Shown one piece after another: positions 6,001 to 6,740 of a stretch of DNA of 6,740 nucleotides. The notes beneath the pieces were generated by a model, which saw only the letters and a program-made list of their open reading frames with translations, had not been told where the DNA came from and ran no database searches. The translations under genes were made by a program, and so were the position numbers. Numbering within the stretch: the stretch's first letter is position 1; the number at the start of each line of letters is the position of its first letter. The stretch covers positions 1-6,740 of the forward strand of contig JAICHT010000201.1 of assembly GCA_025924755.1 (NCBI GenBank), written 5' to 3'. This DNA is from Chitinophagaceae bacterium (lineage in GTDB: Bacteria > Bacteroidota > Bacteroidia > Chitinophagales > Chitinophagaceae).

Positions 6001-6495
6001 ATGGAAGAACTAACCCGTATATGGGGAATTCATGAAAATGTTACCCCTCTTGAAATTGCAGCCAGGTCTTTTGTGATGTTTTTTATAGCCTTGTTGCTTA
6101 TACGTGTATCAGGACTCAGGGCTTTTGGCAGAAGCAGTGCCTTTGATAATGTGATCACATTTTTAATTGGAGGTATATTAAGTAGAGGTGTAGTGGGCGC
6201 TACACCATTCCTATCCTGCATAACAGGAGCTTTTGTTATTTTAATGATCTACCGCATTTTAGGACTGGTTGCTATGGATAATAAACTCATTGGCAAATGG
6301 GTAAAAGGCGAAAAATACCTGTTGTATAAAAACGGAAATTTTGTGAAAGAAAATATGACCAAAACCGGCATTACAGAGCATGATATGATGGAGAAGTTGC
6401 GCATACAGGTGCAGTTAAACAACTTAGCCGAAGTAGAAGAAGTGAATATGGAACGGAATGGTGAGATCAGCTTTGTGAAAAAGAAAAACGAATAG
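6001..6495 (+). CDS. DUF421/YetF-type membrane protein
   Basis: The 164-residue protein matches the DUF421 (YetF/YcaP) pattern. Three hydrophobic segments at about 18-36, 48-66 and 68-89 precede a soluble C-terminal domain (about 90-164) with GKWVKGEKYLLYKNG, a MMEKLR block and the closing NGEISFVKK. The family motif between the first two segments, R-x-x-G-x-R-x-x-G-R-x-x-x-F-D, is present at 35-49. It should sit in the inner membrane with the C-terminal domain in the cytoplasm; the biochemical role of the family is poorly known. It is shorter than Bacillus YetF-type proteins (over 200 residues) but looks complete, with start and stop in place and both halves of the domain. An ATGTAG lies just upstream at 5994-5999, so the ATG at 6001 is preceded by a start-stop pair. 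A palindrome-rich 142-bp gap separates it from the aminotransferase gene, so it may have its own transcript. Confidence 0.85.
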   Translation: MEELTRIWGIHENVTPLEIAARSFVMFFIALLLIRVSGLRAFGRSSAFDNVITFLIGGILSRGVVGATPFLSCITGAFVILMIYRILGLVAMDNKLIGKWVKGEKYLLYKNGNFVKENMTKTGITEHDMMEKLRIQVQLNNLAEVEEVNMERNGEISFVKKKNE

Positions 6496-6546
6496 GCTTT
6501 CAGTTAAGCATTTTTAAAATTTAATAAATCAGCATAAATAAAAAGT

Positions 6547-6740
6547 ATGGAAAAAAGAAAGTTAGGAGCTTCCGGGTTGCAAGTGGCGCCGTTAGCCTTT
6601 GGCGGCAATGTGTTTGGGTGGACTGCAGATGAACCTACCTCCTACCAGTTGCTGGATGCATTTGTAGCGGCAGGTTTTAATTTAATTGATACGGCAGATA
6701 GCTACTCTAGTTGGGCACCTGGCAATAAAGGCGGTGAATC
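6547..6740 (+). CDS. Aldo/keto reductase, N-terminal part (runs off the window)
   Basis: The first 64 codons match NAD(P)H-dependent aldo/keto reductases, TIM-barrel enzymes that reduce aldehydes and ketones. The opening MEKRKLGASGLQVAPLAFGG is the standard N-terminal hairpin and first strand. FNLIDTADSY (44-53) is the family signature, carrying the catalytic Asp48 and the proton-donor Tyr53. The catalytic Lys and His and the cofactor site lie beyond the window. The N-terminal style resembles the YajO/Tas-like group, but a specific substrate cannot be given. The ATG at 6547 gives exactly the family start. It lies 51 bp after the DUF421 gene in the same direction, with no strong terminator between, so they may be co-transcribed. 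Confidence 0.92.
   Translation, partial: MEKRKLGASGLQVAPLAFGGNVFGWTADEPTSYQLLDAFVAAGFNLIDTADSYSSWAPGNKGGE

Noticed and set aside
6496..6515. GCTT/AAGC hairpin followed by ATTTTT after the DUF421 gene
   Set aside because: A 4-bp stem is too weak to call a terminator in an AT-rich region.

Overview
The window reads as a chromosomal housekeeping segment from a Bacteroidota bacterium, most likely of the Chitinophagia/Sphingobacteriia type (the class is inference). Three things point there: moderate-to-low GC content, AT-rich start regions almost without Shine-Dalgarno sequences, and promoter elements of the Bacteroidota form TAnnTTTG placed just upstream of the tRNA and of mutS2. I see no insertion sequence, phage gene, CRISPR array or defence cassette.

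Left edge (1-445). The last 21 codons of an unrecognised gene enter from the left. Next comes a complete single-gene transcription unit on the minus strand for tRNA-Ser(UGA), with a promoter (327-356), the tRNA (238-322) and an intrinsic terminator (about 172-212). A small two-CBS-domain protein follows on the plus strand (446-880).

Middle (881-3259). A 706-residue MutS2-family ATPase lies on the minus strand, convergent with the CBS gene. It has the ATPase motifs, a coiled coil and a KOW-like tail, but lacks the C-terminal Smr nuclease domain of canonical MutS2. A 153-bp divergent intergenic region separates it from msrA.

Right half (3260-6740). All genes are on the plus strand. A lipoprotein-type methionine sulfoxide reductase A, a secreted Asp-box/YCF48-like beta-propeller and a fold-type IV PLP aminotransferase are spaced 30 and 25 bp apart and probably form one operon. 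After a 142-bp gap rich in inverted repeats comes a short DUF421/YetF-type membrane protein, and 51 bp further the first 64 codons of an aldo/keto reductase that runs off the window.

Functionally, the msrA and propeller genes suggest envelope protein maintenance, and the CBS protein suggests adenylate sensing, but no single pathway ties the window together. I found no convincing undescribed multi-gene system. The points most worth a second look are the Smr-less MutS2 and two mutually exclusive hairpins just upstream of the DUF421 gene.
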